Source of the DNA: an uncultured Desulfobacterales bacterium
GTDB taxonomy: Bacteria; Desulfobacterota; Desulfobacteria; Desulfobacterales; G020354645
Assembly (NCBI GenBank): GCA_947259865.1
Contig: CAMYNZ010000061.1
Coordinates: forward strand, 1 to 13,242
Length of the DNA stretch: 13,242 bases
Reading direction: 5' to 3'
The notes under the pieces are model-generated. The model was not told where the DNA came from. It did no database searches and worked only from the letters and a program-made list of their open reading frames with translations. Position numbers and translations under genes: made by a program. Shown piece after piece: positions 6,960 through 13,242 of the stretch; within the stretch, counting starts at the first letter, position 1, and each line of letters opens with the position of its first letter.

Positions 6960-7670
6960 TCATTTCCGGTTATTCATTCGCTCAATCCATTGATACACAT
7001 TTTCACGATACCGATAGGCAAAAAAACTGATAATCAGACAAAAAACAAACAGCAGCGCAAACATGGCATAGTTTTTTTCAAATAGACTGGCGCCCTGGAG
7101 GCTGAGCATAAAGGTTCCGGGCATACGGCCAAAAGTGGCCAGGAGAATAAAAGCTTTAAGCGGCAGGGTACTCAACCCTAAAAAAAGACATAGATAATCT
7201 TTGGGAAACCCCGGAAAAATGAACAAAATAAGAAGCACCAGGAGTCCCTGATGTTTTACAAAGCCGTCAAACTTCTCTACATAGCGGGCTGGAATGAGTT
7301 TGCGGATATAACGTTTTCCCAGGAATCGACCGATTAAAAAATTGATTACAGAACCGACTGTCAATCCGATGCTGGAGTAGATAAACCCTGCCAGGGTGCC
7401 AAACAGATATCCGCCTACGAAACCGGTCGCCTCACCTGGGAAAGGGGCAAAAATTACCTGGAGAATTTGGACGACCATGAAAACCAATGGAGCCAGTGCA
7501 CCAAAGGCGGTAACAAAAGTTGTGATCTGATCCCTGTTGGTTAAAAGCTCATAATAGGGTTGGACCATCGTATAGACGGCTGCCCGGTGCCAGAAGCCGG
7601 CAAAGAGGATGGCAGCTACAATGCAGACCACCAGAATTTTATGACGCCAGGAGTGCAGCTTTAGCAGCAT
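6960..7670 (-). CDS. VTT-domain (TVP38/TMEM64, DedA-like) membrane protein
   Basis: Integral inner-membrane protein of 236 residues, the usual size for the TVP38/TMEM64 branch of the DedA superfamily. Family members are linked to lipid scrambling or flipping and membrane homeostasis; the substrate here is unknown. Hydrophobic helices lie near 10-28, 54-75, 84-115, 143-165, 170-190 and 201-219. Family motifs are present in order: APFPGE with GGYLFG (75-91), GRFLGKRY (114-121), FPGFPKDYLCLFLG (152-165) and GRMPGTF (181-187). The PGE and the GRxLGKR motif fit the re-entrant loop region of the VTT fold. It is the last gene of a radC-led cluster, 39 nt after its neighbour. The ATG at 7668-7670 lacks a strong ribosome site, so translation may depend on the upstream gene. 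Confidence 0.88.
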   Translation of the reverse strand: MLLKLHSWRHKILVVCIVAAILFAGFWHRAAVYTMVQPYYELLTNRDQITTFVTAFGALAPLVFMVVQILQVIFAPFPGEATGFVGGYLFGTLAGFIYSSIGLTVGSVINFLIGRFLGKRYIRKLIPARYVEKFDGFVKHQGLLVLLILFIFPGFPKDYLCLFLGLSTLPLKAFILLATFGRMPGTFMLSLQGASLFEKNYAMFALLFVFCLIISFFAYRYRENVYQWIERMNNRK

Positions 7671-7709
7671 AGAGAATAATATCTTTGATTGCAGCGGATA
7701 TTCAACCTG

Positions 7710-7988
7710 TCAGTCTTCATCTTTTTTCATCCGCTTTATTTTACGGTTGAGGGCTTTTTTTTGAGACCATCTTCCCCAAAAACCGATCAGGCCAGCGGCA
7801 TAGGCCCGGTCTAGCTTTTCTTCTTTTACCTTCAGCCCACTGGATTTCTCCATTGCCGCTCTCAGACATTCGGTTTTACAATAACACACCCGGCACGATT
7901 CCGGCGTGCATCTCAGGCCGTTTTCTGCCATGGGAAATACGTTTTCCAGTTTACCGTAACAGTACGGGTATTCCTTTTGATCTTTCAT
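7710..7988 (-). CDS. Small cysteine-rich protein
   Basis: A 92-residue cytosolic protein. Its N-terminal half holds six Cys (10, 27, 32, 35, 37, 41), including a tight CxxCxC cluster in SCRVCYCKTEC. The C-terminal third is very basic (about 70-92). The Cys pattern suggests a zinc or iron-sulfur site, but I do not know the family. The ATG (7986-7988) overlaps the radC stop by 4 nt (ATGA), so the two genes are very likely translationally coupled. No separate ribosome site is seen. The coupling argues for a real gene and suggests co-expression with radC and the VTT protein, but not necessarily a shared function. Confidence 0.75.
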   Translation of the reverse strand: MKDQKEYPYCYGKLENVFPMAENGLRCTPESCRVCYCKTECLRAAMEKSSGLKVKEEKLDRAYAAGLIGFWGRWSQKKALNRKIKRMKKDED

Positions 7989-8740
7989 TGGTTACTCGAC
8001 TGGGATGCGTCGGCCTGCAAGCGGATGAGATTGTCCAACTCCCGGTTCATCTGAGCAATATATCCTTGATCTGCAAAACTGAAGTATCGATTGTTGCCGA
8101 TAACCAGGTGTTCATGGACGGTGATCCCTAAAATACGGCACGCGAAAACGAGTTGGCGGGTAATGGATACATCATCCCCGGAAGGCTGAGGATCCCCGGA
8201 AGGGTGATTATGGGCAAAAATAACCGCTGCGGCATTGTGATTGAGAGCGGCAAGCACCACCTCTCTGGGGTAGATGGCGCTGGCGGTCAAAGTCCCTTCA
8301 AAAAGAGTTTCGGTGCTGACAACACTATTTTTTGCATCCAAATAGACAACCTGAAAACATTCGCGGCGCTTATCCCTTAGTCTGTGATACAGGAAATCAA
8401 ACAGTTCTTTTGAATTGTTAAGTGCATTCTTTTTTTCCAGTCTGCTTACCAGGTATCTTTCTGACACGGCCTTGATAAGTTTTATCCCCAGAAGATTTCT
8501 GGACCCGATTCCATCGACTGCGCAAAGTTCTTTGGGAGTTGCCTCAAATACGGCCTGCAATGTTTCAAATTTCGTTAAGGCAGCCTTGGCGGCACCTTTG
8601 CAATCCCGGCGAGGCGTCGCGAGTGTTAAAAGCAATTCGATCACTTCATAGTCATGGAAACCGGACAGACCCGATTTTAAAAATTTGTCGCGCAACCGCC
8701 GTCGGTGACCGACGCCCTTATGTGAATTTTTGTCATGCAT
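7985..8740 (-). CDS. radC: RadC family protein (JAMM/MPN+ domain, UPF0758)
   Basis: A 251-residue RadC-family protein, close to the usual family length of about 220-230. It has an N-terminal helix-hairpin-helix-like part (about 30-95, with VDGIGSRN) and a C-terminal JAMM metalloprotease-like domain (about 110-235). The zinc motif is complete: His177-x-His179 followed by Asp190 in HNHPSGDPQPSGDD, with Glu160 upstream in REVV. The historic link to DNA repair is doubtful in the literature, and the biochemical role of the family is not settled. It is the first gene of a three-gene cluster. The ATG at 8738-8740 gives the family-like N-terminus GHRRRLRDKF, but no good Shine-Dalgarno site precedes it. 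Confidence 0.93.
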   Translation of the reverse strand: MHDKNSHKGVGHRRRLRDKFLKSGLSGFHDYEVIELLLTLATPRRDCKGAAKAALTKFETLQAVFEATPKELCAVDGIGSRNLLGIKLIKAVSERYLVSRLEKKNALNNSKELFDFLYHRLRDKRRECFQVVYLDAKNSVVSTETLFEGTLTASAIYPREVVLAALNHNAAAVIFAHNHPSGDPQPSGDDVSITRQLVFACRILGITVHEHLVIGNNRYFSFADQGYIAQMNRELDNLIRLQADASQSSNQ

Positions 8741-8766
8741 ATGTTGATACCATGATGGTCATCCCC

Positions 8767-8796
8767 ATACTAAATTGCAATACTGTGTTCTACCAA
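8767..8796 (-). promoter_or_regulatory. Possible promoter for radC
   Basis: On the minus strand, -35 TTGGTA (8791-8796), an 18-bp spacer and -10 TAGTAT (8767-8772) would start transcription about 20 nt before the radC ATG. Both boxes match the consensus at only four of six bases, so the call is weak. Its place in the gap between the gyrA region and radC is reasonable. Confidence 0.3.
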
Positions 8797-8859
8797 TACT
8801 CGGCACCGGGCAAAGGGGACTTAGCTGGAGTAATGGTGTGTTGTTAAATTTACAAAGGG

Positions 8860-9066
8860 CTACGAGTTAGGCCTTGCGCGGTTTGAAAGCGAATTCTCAT
8901 CAGGGTCGGTGGATCCGTGTCCACACTTGATAACAGACAAGGATAGGGCTGCTTTGACACCTTCGGCCACCATACGCATTTCCGCCAGAACTTCTCCAAG
9001 CTTCATGCCTGCGCCGATTTTCATATCTTCAACAGCAATAGATTTAAGCATCCCGGCCCGGCCCAA
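8860..9066 (-). pseudogene. Probable gpsA relic downstream of gyrA
   Basis: A 68-codon frame begins 11 nt after the gyrA stop. Residues 16-43 (8938-9021) read GAGMKLGEVLAEM followed by MVAEGVK. This closely resembles the conserved stretch of glycerol-3-phosphate dehydrogenase (GpsA) that follows its SRNR motif and precedes the EMPIT motif. The Rossmann-fold N-terminus, catalytic Lys regions and C-terminus are all missing. The frame beyond residue about 47 does not look like GpsA, and neither start candidate (TTG 9064-9066, ATG 9049-9051) has a ribosome site. I read it as a remnant of a gpsA gene once located after gyrA. A short functional gene that resembles GpsA by chance is the alternative. 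Confidence 0.45.
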
Positions 9067-9077
9067 ATAGATCTTAA

Positions 9078-11501
9078 CTATTTTTCCGCCAGCCGGGCCA
9101 CTCCCGCAACCCGCTCGTCAGGTGACACCTCTATCAGCTTAACCCCCTGGGTGTTGCGACCGATAATGGATATGCTGTTGACGGTCATGCGCAGTAGCTT
9201 ACCCATGTCGGTCATCAGCATCAGTTCATCATCATCTTCCACCAGGTGTATCGAGACCACCTGTCCATTGCGCTCGCTGGTTTTGATGGTAATAACGCCT
9301 TTGCCACCCCGTTTTTGAAAAGGATACTCGTCAATGGAGGTCCTTTTGCCATACCCATTTTCCGTTACGGTAAACAGTGTTTGGCCGTGGCTCAATACCT
9401 GCATCGTCACGATGCGATCCCCCTTCCCAATTGACATTCCCCTGACGCCGCGCGAGGTGCGCCCGGAAGGTCGAATATCGGATTCGTGAAAGCGAATGGA
9501 CTTGCCCGTGGCAGAGCCTAAAAATACGTTGTAAGTGCCATCGGTTAATCTGGCCGCGATTAATTCATCGCCGGCAATCAGACTCAAGGCAATAATACCA
9601 CCGACTCTCGGGCGACTAAATGCCATAAGTTCGGTTTTTTTAACCAATCCGCTTTGGGTGGCCATAAGAATATGATAACCGGGTTCAAATTCGGGAACCG
9701 CCAAAATGGTTGTCAGTTTTTCTTGCGGCTCAAAATTCAACAGATTAACGATGGCCTTGCCACGACTCATTCGACCCGCCTGGGGTATATCATAGACCTT
9801 ACACCAGTAAACCTTCCCGCGATTGGTAAAGAAAAGAAACGTGTGGTGGGTGGAAGCGATAAACAGGTGCTCGACGAAATCCTCTTCCTTTATACCCATT
9901 GCGGTTTTGCCTTTACCGCCGCGGCGTTGATTGCGGTATAGCGTTATCGGATTGCGTTTTATATACCCCCTGCTGGATATGGTAACGACCATATCCTCTT
10001 CCACAATCATGTCTTCTATGTTTATTTCTTTGGTTTCGCTTATTATCTCCGTCCGACGCTCGTCGCCGAATTGTTGCTGGATCTCACAAAGCTCATCTTT
10101 AATAATATCCAGCACCAGTTGCTCGCTGGACAAAATCTGTTTTAATCGGGCAATATCCTTTAAAACATTTTTATGTTCTTCAAGAATCTTTTCGCGCTCC
10201 AGACCGGTAAGCCTTTGCAGGCGCATGTCCAATATGGCCTGCGCCTGTTTCTCGGATAGACTGTATTTATCTAACAGACGCGTTTTAGCTTCTGCCGGAG
10301 ATTTGGAGTCGCGGATTAAGTTCACGACATCATCAAGATTTTCAAGTGCAACTTTGAGGCCTTCCAGAATGTGGGCACGCGCTTCGGCCTTTTTAAGATC
10401 GTAGCGTGTTCGTCGAACAATGATCTCCTTGCGGTGCAGTATGAAATGCTGAAGCATCTCTTTTAGGGTCAACAATTCGGGGCGGTTGTTTACGATAGAC
10501 AAAAAGATCAGACCGAAACTGGTTTCCATTCGGGTGTGCTTGTAAAGCTGATTGATAACCACACCTGCGATCTGATCTTTTTTAAGACCGAGCGCGATCC
10601 GCATCCCCTCCCTGTCGGATTCATCCCTGACGTATCGAATTCCTTCAATTTGTTTGTTTCTGGTTAATGCAGCTATTTTTTCGATAAGGGTGGCCTTGTT
10701 TACCTGATAGGGAAGTTCGGTTACAACCAGTGTTTCTAATTGGGTACGCTTGTCTTTTTCTGAGATAATCCGCGCCCGCATCCGGATCACGCCCCTTCCG
10801 CTCTTATAGGCCTGCTGTATTCCTTCGGCACCATAAATAATGGCACCGGTCGGAAAATCGGGTCCTGGGATTATTTTGATAAGATCTTGCCAGGAGAGCT
10901 CCGGATTATCGATCAGTGCATTAAGGACCTCAATAACTTCATAAAGATTATGGGGCGGTATATTGGTTGCCATGCCGACGGCGATACCGGAAGAACCATT
11001 GATCAACAGGGAAGGAAATTTTGCCGGCAGCACGGTAGGCTCTGTTAGGGATTCGTCATAGTTGGGTACAAATTCAACCGTGTCTTTATCCAGATCTTCC
11101 AGCATCTCATGCGCCAGGCGCATCATCTTGACCTCAGTGTAACGCATTGCCGCAGGCGGGTCGCCATCAATGGAGCCAAAGTTGCCCTGGCCGTCAACCA
11201 AGGGATACCGCAAGGAAAAATCCTGCGCCATCCGAACAATCGTGTCGTAGGCGGCTGCGTCACCGTGGGGATGATATTTACCGATGACATCACCCACGAT
11301 GCGTGCCGACTTTTTGTAAGGTTTATTCCAGTCATTTTTGAGTTCGCGCATGGCAAATAGCACTCGCCGGTGAACCGGTTTGAGGCCATCGCGCACATCC
11401 GGCAGAGCTCTGCCAATAATGACGCTCATGGCATAATCGAGATATGATTTTTTCATCTCACTCTCGATGCTGACCGCTGGTGAATTATTTGTTTCTAGCA
11501 T
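9078..11501 (-). CDS. gyrA: DNA gyrase subunit A
   Basis: Breakage-reunion subunit of DNA gyrase, which with GyrB introduces negative supercoils using ATP. The 807-residue protein is full length for this group. The catalytic Tyr121 ([10 protein letters not shown]) and the HPHGD motif (77-81) of the winged-helix domain are present, followed by the tower and coiled-coil region (about 340-490). The C-terminal beta-pinwheel (about 500-805) carries the GyrA box QRRGGKG (525-531), which separates it from ParC. The protein ends at about Lys807 without the acidic tail seen in E. coli. The ATG at 11499-11501 is preceded by AAGGT. No gyrB is adjacent. At the position of E. coli Ser83 there is Ala (Ala82). 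Confidence 0.98.
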   Translation of the reverse strand: MLETNNSPAVSIESEMKKSYLDYAMSVIIGRALPDVRDGLKPVHRRVLFAMRELKNDWNKPYKKSARIVGDVIGKYHPHGDAAAYDTIVRMAQDFSLRYPLVDGQGNFGSIDGDPPAAMRYTEVKMMRLAHEMLEDLDKDTVEFVPNYDESLTEPTVLPAKFPSLLINGSSGIAVGMATNIPPHNLYEVIEVLNALIDNPELSWQDLIKIIPGPDFPTGAIIYGAEGIQQAYKSGRGVIRMRARIISEKDKRTQLETLVVTELPYQVNKATLIEKIAALTRNKQIEGIRYVRDESDREGMRIALGLKKDQIAGVVINQLYKHTRMETSFGLIFLSIVNNRPELLTLKEMLQHFILHRKEIIVRRTRYDLKKAEARAHILEGLKVALENLDDVVNLIRDSKSPAEAKTRLLDKYSLSEKQAQAILDMRLQRLTGLEREKILEEHKNVLKDIARLKQILSSEQLVLDIIKDELCEIQQQFGDERRTEIISETKEINIEDMIVEEDMVVTISSRGYIKRNPITLYRNQRRGGKGKTAMGIKEEDFVEHLFIASTHHTFLFFTNRGKVYWCKVYDIPQAGRMSRGKAIVNLLNFEPQEKLTTILAVPEFEPGYHILMATQSGLVKKTELMAFSRPRVGGIIALSLIAGDELIAARLTDGTYNVFLGSATGKSIRFHESDIRPSGRTSRGVRGMSIGKGDRIVTMQVLSHGQTLFTVTENGYGKRTSIDEYPFQKRGGKGVITIKTSERNGQVVSIHLVEDDDELMLMTDMGKLLRMTVNSISIIGRNTQGVKLIEVSPDERVAGVARLAEK

Positions 11502-11579
11502 ACCGAATTTACCTTTTGTCTACGGTTAAATTTTCTTACCTGTCGTTTGATAAACAATGCTTCATGATTTACTGTGCTA

Positions 11580-11588
11580 TTTATAACA
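11580..11588 (-). promoter_or_regulatory. Extended -10 promoter for gyrA
   Basis: On the minus strand TGTTATAAA gives an extended -10 (TGnTATAAT with one mismatch). No good -35 lies at the right distance. Transcription would start near 11573, leaving a leader of about 70 nt. It lies just downstream of the terminator at 11612-11663, so gyrA has room for a promoter of its own. Confidence 0.4.
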
Positions 11589-11611
11589 GCCGGGGAGATC
11601 ATCCTGTCGGC

Positions 11612-11663
11612 AAAAAAAATCCACAACGCCCTGCATATCATTTAACAACGCTGGGTGTTGTGG
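11612..11663 (-). terminator. Rho-independent terminator of the small membrane protein gene
   Basis: On the minus strand an 11-nt arm (CCACAACACCC) pairs with GGGCGTTGTGG except for one A-C mismatch, across a 21-nt loop, then runs into A plus eight T residues. It lies about 45 nt after the stop of the 51-residue gene and before gyrA. A smaller hairpin inside it (ACAAC/GTTGT, 11645-11661) could form instead. Confidence 0.8.
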
Positions 11664-11707
11664 CGAGGGTCAAAAAGAGTAACGTGCAAAGTTGATGGGC
11701 AGGCCGA

Positions 11708-11863
11708 TTACCTGCTGACAAATGCGCCAGCAAAAAATAATAAAATGAGTTCATAGATAAACACTGACAAAAGATTATGGAATACCGCATAGACAACGCC
11801 GCCGCCGACAATAGCCGGTACGGCACAAAAGACGAGGATACCCAACTTTCGGCTGATGGTCAT
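11708..11863 (-). CDS. Small two-helix membrane protein, 51 residues
   Basis: A compact frame from ATG (11861-11863) to TAA (11708-11710). GGAG lies 10 nt before the ATG. The protein starts MTISRKLGILVF and holds two hydrophobic helices (about 7-28, with a GGG turn near 20-22, and 31-49), so it should span the inner membrane twice. I know of no named family. Evidence that it is real: a sigma-70-like promoter at 11926-11954, the ribosome site, and a strong terminator at 11612-11663 placed just after its stop. Its job is unknown; small membrane proteins of this type often modulate a larger partner. The overlapping 62-residue frame on the same strand (11638-11826) has none of these signals. Confidence 0.7.
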   Translation of the reverse strand: MTISRKLGILVFCAVPAIVGGGVVYAVFHNLLSVFIYELILLFFAGAFVSR

Positions 11864-11896
11864 AATAATCAATCTCCGGAAAGTGTTTTGCTGGTA

Positions 11897-11915
11897 TCAG
11901 CGCAATCGCGGCTGA
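11897..11915 (-). other. Leader hairpin upstream of the 51-residue gene
   Basis: On the minus strand TCAG and CGC pair with GCG and CTGA around a GATT loop with one bulged C, seven base pairs in all. It lies within the predicted leader about 35 nt before the ATG. There is no T-tract, so it does not act as a classic terminator for the upstream thiolase transcript. Confidence 0.3.
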
Positions 11916-11925
11916 GACTAGCAAA

Positions 11926-11954
11926 TCTATAGCAATAGCAGAGAATTAAGTAAA
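11926..11954 (-). promoter_or_regulatory. Sigma-70 promoter for the 51-residue gene
   Basis: On the minus strand, -35 TTTACT (11949-11954), a 17-bp spacer and -10 TATAGA (11926-11931) preceded by TGC (extended -10) predict transcription from about 11919. The leader would be about 55 nt. Confidence 0.45.
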
Positions 11955-12009
11955 GAAAAAACTTGATAATGCGAAGCGACCTGTTGTTAATATTCCTTAT
12001 CCCGGTTTA

Positions 12010-13242
12010 TTATCGTTCGACGATCATGGCCATCCCCATACCACCGCCGATACACATGGTAATCAACCCGGTGTTATAACCACTGCGTTGCATATGATTC
12101 AGACCCGTTACCATTTGACGGGCGCCGGTGCATCCAATGGGATGGCCAAGTGAAATGCCGCTGCCGAGTTCGTTGGGGCGGTCAATTTCAATTGCCAGTT
12201 CTCGCATGCAGCCAATAGCCTGGGCCGCAAAGGCTTCATTCAATTCAACCATATCAATATCATTCAGCGCCATTCCGGCCAGCGTTAGGGCTTTGCGGAC
12301 AGCCGGCACCGGTCCCAAACCCATATAAGCCGGATCTACGCCCCCGGCAGCAAAAGTCTTGATCTTTGCCAGCGCTTCAAGTCCCAAGGCCTTGGCTTTT
12401 TCTGCACTCATAAGAAGGACGGCTGCGGCAGCATCGTTGATCCCGGAAGCATTTCCGGCTGTCACGGTGCCATCTGTTTTAAAGGCCGGTCTGAGTTTGG
12501 CCATTTTTTCCATGTCGGTATCCATGGGTCGTTCATCCACATCAAAAACAATTTCACCCTTGCGGGTATTAATAACCACCGGTGCAATTTCCGCCTGAAA
12601 AATCCCATTTTCAATGGCCTTTCGGGCCCTGTTATGGCTCAAGACACCCAACTGGTCCTGTTGCTGCCGACTGATGTCGTACATGGCGGCTATATTTTCA
12701 GCGGTTATGCCCATATGATAGCCGTAAAAAATTTCCCACAAGCCATCGAACACCATCAAATCATAAATATCTCCGGTTCCGCTGAGCTCCATTTTATACC
12801 CCCAGCGTGCTTTGGGCAGGGCCATCGGAACTAAACTCATATTTTCCTGGCCACCGGCTATTATGACCTCTGCCTGTCCCGTCATTATGGCTGATGCCCC
12901 CAGGGCAATGGCTTTCAGACCGGAACCACACACTTTGTTTAGGGTAAATGCCGGCGTTTCCTTTGACACCCCGGCACCCATCATGGCCTGTCTTGCGGTG
13001 TTTTGTCCCTGGGCCGTTTGAAGCACGTGACCCATAATTACCTCGTCAATTGTAACCGGGGAAAGGGCATCATCATAATCGTACGATCTTTTTTCGAGAT
13101 CTACCAAACCTGTGTCCTTGAGTCGATCCGGGGCACTCTGGGCCATATCCTGGTTGGGAGCGGGTCTCAATCCAACCCGCTTTAAAACATCCTTTATAAC
13201 GATTGCACCCAGTTCAACCACCGGTACGTCTTTTAATCCACC
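12010..13242 (-). CDS. Acetyl-CoA acetyltransferase / thiolase (5' end missing)
   Basis: Condenses two acetyl-CoA to acetoacetyl-CoA, or cleaves 3-ketoacyl-CoA in beta-oxidation; the direction cannot be told from sequence. The frame stays open to the window edge (reading GGLKDVP before the GTG at 13221), so the start lies outside and about 15-17 residues are missing. Visible residues number 410. Nucleophile Cys105 (NKVCGSGLKA), the NEAFA loop (335-339), His367 (GHPIGCTGAR) and Cys397 (CIGGGMG) are all present, so the enzyme should be active. FYGYHMGITAEN fits the acetoacetyl-CoA thiolase branch. Residues about 25-64 form an insertion of roughly 30 residues compared with the classic PhaA/AtoB layout. 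The 146-bp gap after the stop holds a promoter for the next gene. Confidence 0.95.
   Translation of the reverse strand, partial: GGLKDVPVVELGAIVIKDVLKRVGLRPAPNQDMAQSAPDRLKDTGLVDLEKRSYDYDDALSPVTIDEVIMGHVLQTAQGQNTARQAMMGAGVSKETPAFTLNKVCGSGLKAIALGASAIMTGQAEVIIAGGQENMSLVPMALPKARWGYKMELSGTGDIYDLMVFDGLWEIFYGYHMGITAENIAAMYDISRQQQDQLGVLSHNRARKAIENGIFQAEIAPVVINTRKGEIVFDVDERPMDTDMEKMAKLRPAFKTDGTVTAGNASGINDAAAAVLLMSAEKAKALGLEALAKIKTFAAGGVDPAYMGLGPVPAVRKALTLAGMALNDIDMVELNEAFAAQAIGCMRELAIEIDRPNELGSGISLGHPIGCTGARQMVTGLNHMQRSGYNTGLITMCIGGGMGMAMIVER

Noticed and set aside
9931..10404. 157-codon plus-strand frame antisense to gyrA
   Set aside because: It is Ser/Arg-rich and lies wholly within the conserved gyrA coding sequence; a typical shadow frame.
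11638..11826. 62-codon minus-strand frame between gyrA and the thiolase
   Set aside because: It overlaps the better-supported 51-residue gene in another frame and runs into the terminator stem.
13219..13221. GTG as the thiolase start
   Set aside because: The frame continues upstream with GGLKDVP, the expected thiolase sequence, to the end of the window, so the GTG is an internal Val codon.

Overview
The window looks like a stretch of chromosome from a sulfate-reducer-like bacterium of the Desulfobacterota (old Deltaproteobacteria). This is inferred from gene content, without a search: a CFI-box C-terminal surface protein with calcium-binding repeats, a CHASE2 adenylate cyclase, a Deltaproteobacteria-like GyrA, a short cysteine-rich protein beside radC, and an acetyl-CoA acetyltransferase. 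No phage, transposase, CRISPR array, tRNA or rRNA was seen.

Layout, left to right. The first 177 bases are the 3' end of a plus-strand gene, followed by a hairpin terminator that can serve both strands. From 284 to 2539 (minus) lies a 751-residue secreted, membrane-anchored protein: signal peptide, fibronectin III domain, three 81-residue Asp-rich repeats, a choice-of-anchor-U-like region and a CFI-box C-terminus. A 712-bp divergent intergenic region follows. It holds an inverted repeat, a spaced direct repeat, a near-consensus sigma-70 promoter and a roughly 260-nt GC-rich leader that can fold. The leader precedes a CHASE2/class III adenylate cyclase (3252-5507, plus). A convergent gap with heptamer repeats separates it from an unrecognised 353-residue soluble protein (5756-6817, minus), which has its own promoter with two inverted 10-bp sites 42 bp apart.

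From 6960 to 8740 (minus) is a compact cluster: radC, a small Cys-rich protein overlapping radC by 4 nt, and a VTT/TVP38-type membrane protein. Upstream of it is gyrA (9078-11501, minus). Just after the gyrA stop lies a short frame that reads like a scrap of GpsA (glycerol-3-phosphate dehydrogenase), probably a relic. Between gyrA and the last gene is a small gene of 51 residues (11708-11863, minus) with its own promoter, ribosome site, two membrane helices and a strong rho-independent terminator. The window ends inside a minus-strand thiolase whose N-terminus is cut off.

The genes do not form one pathway. They are a mix of housekeeping (gyrA, radC, thiolase), signalling (cyclase) and surface functions. 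I found no convincing new multi-gene system. The best candidates for new biology are the 51-residue membrane protein, the structured leader of the cyclase, the orphan 353-residue protein with its operator-like sites, and the gpsA-like relic.
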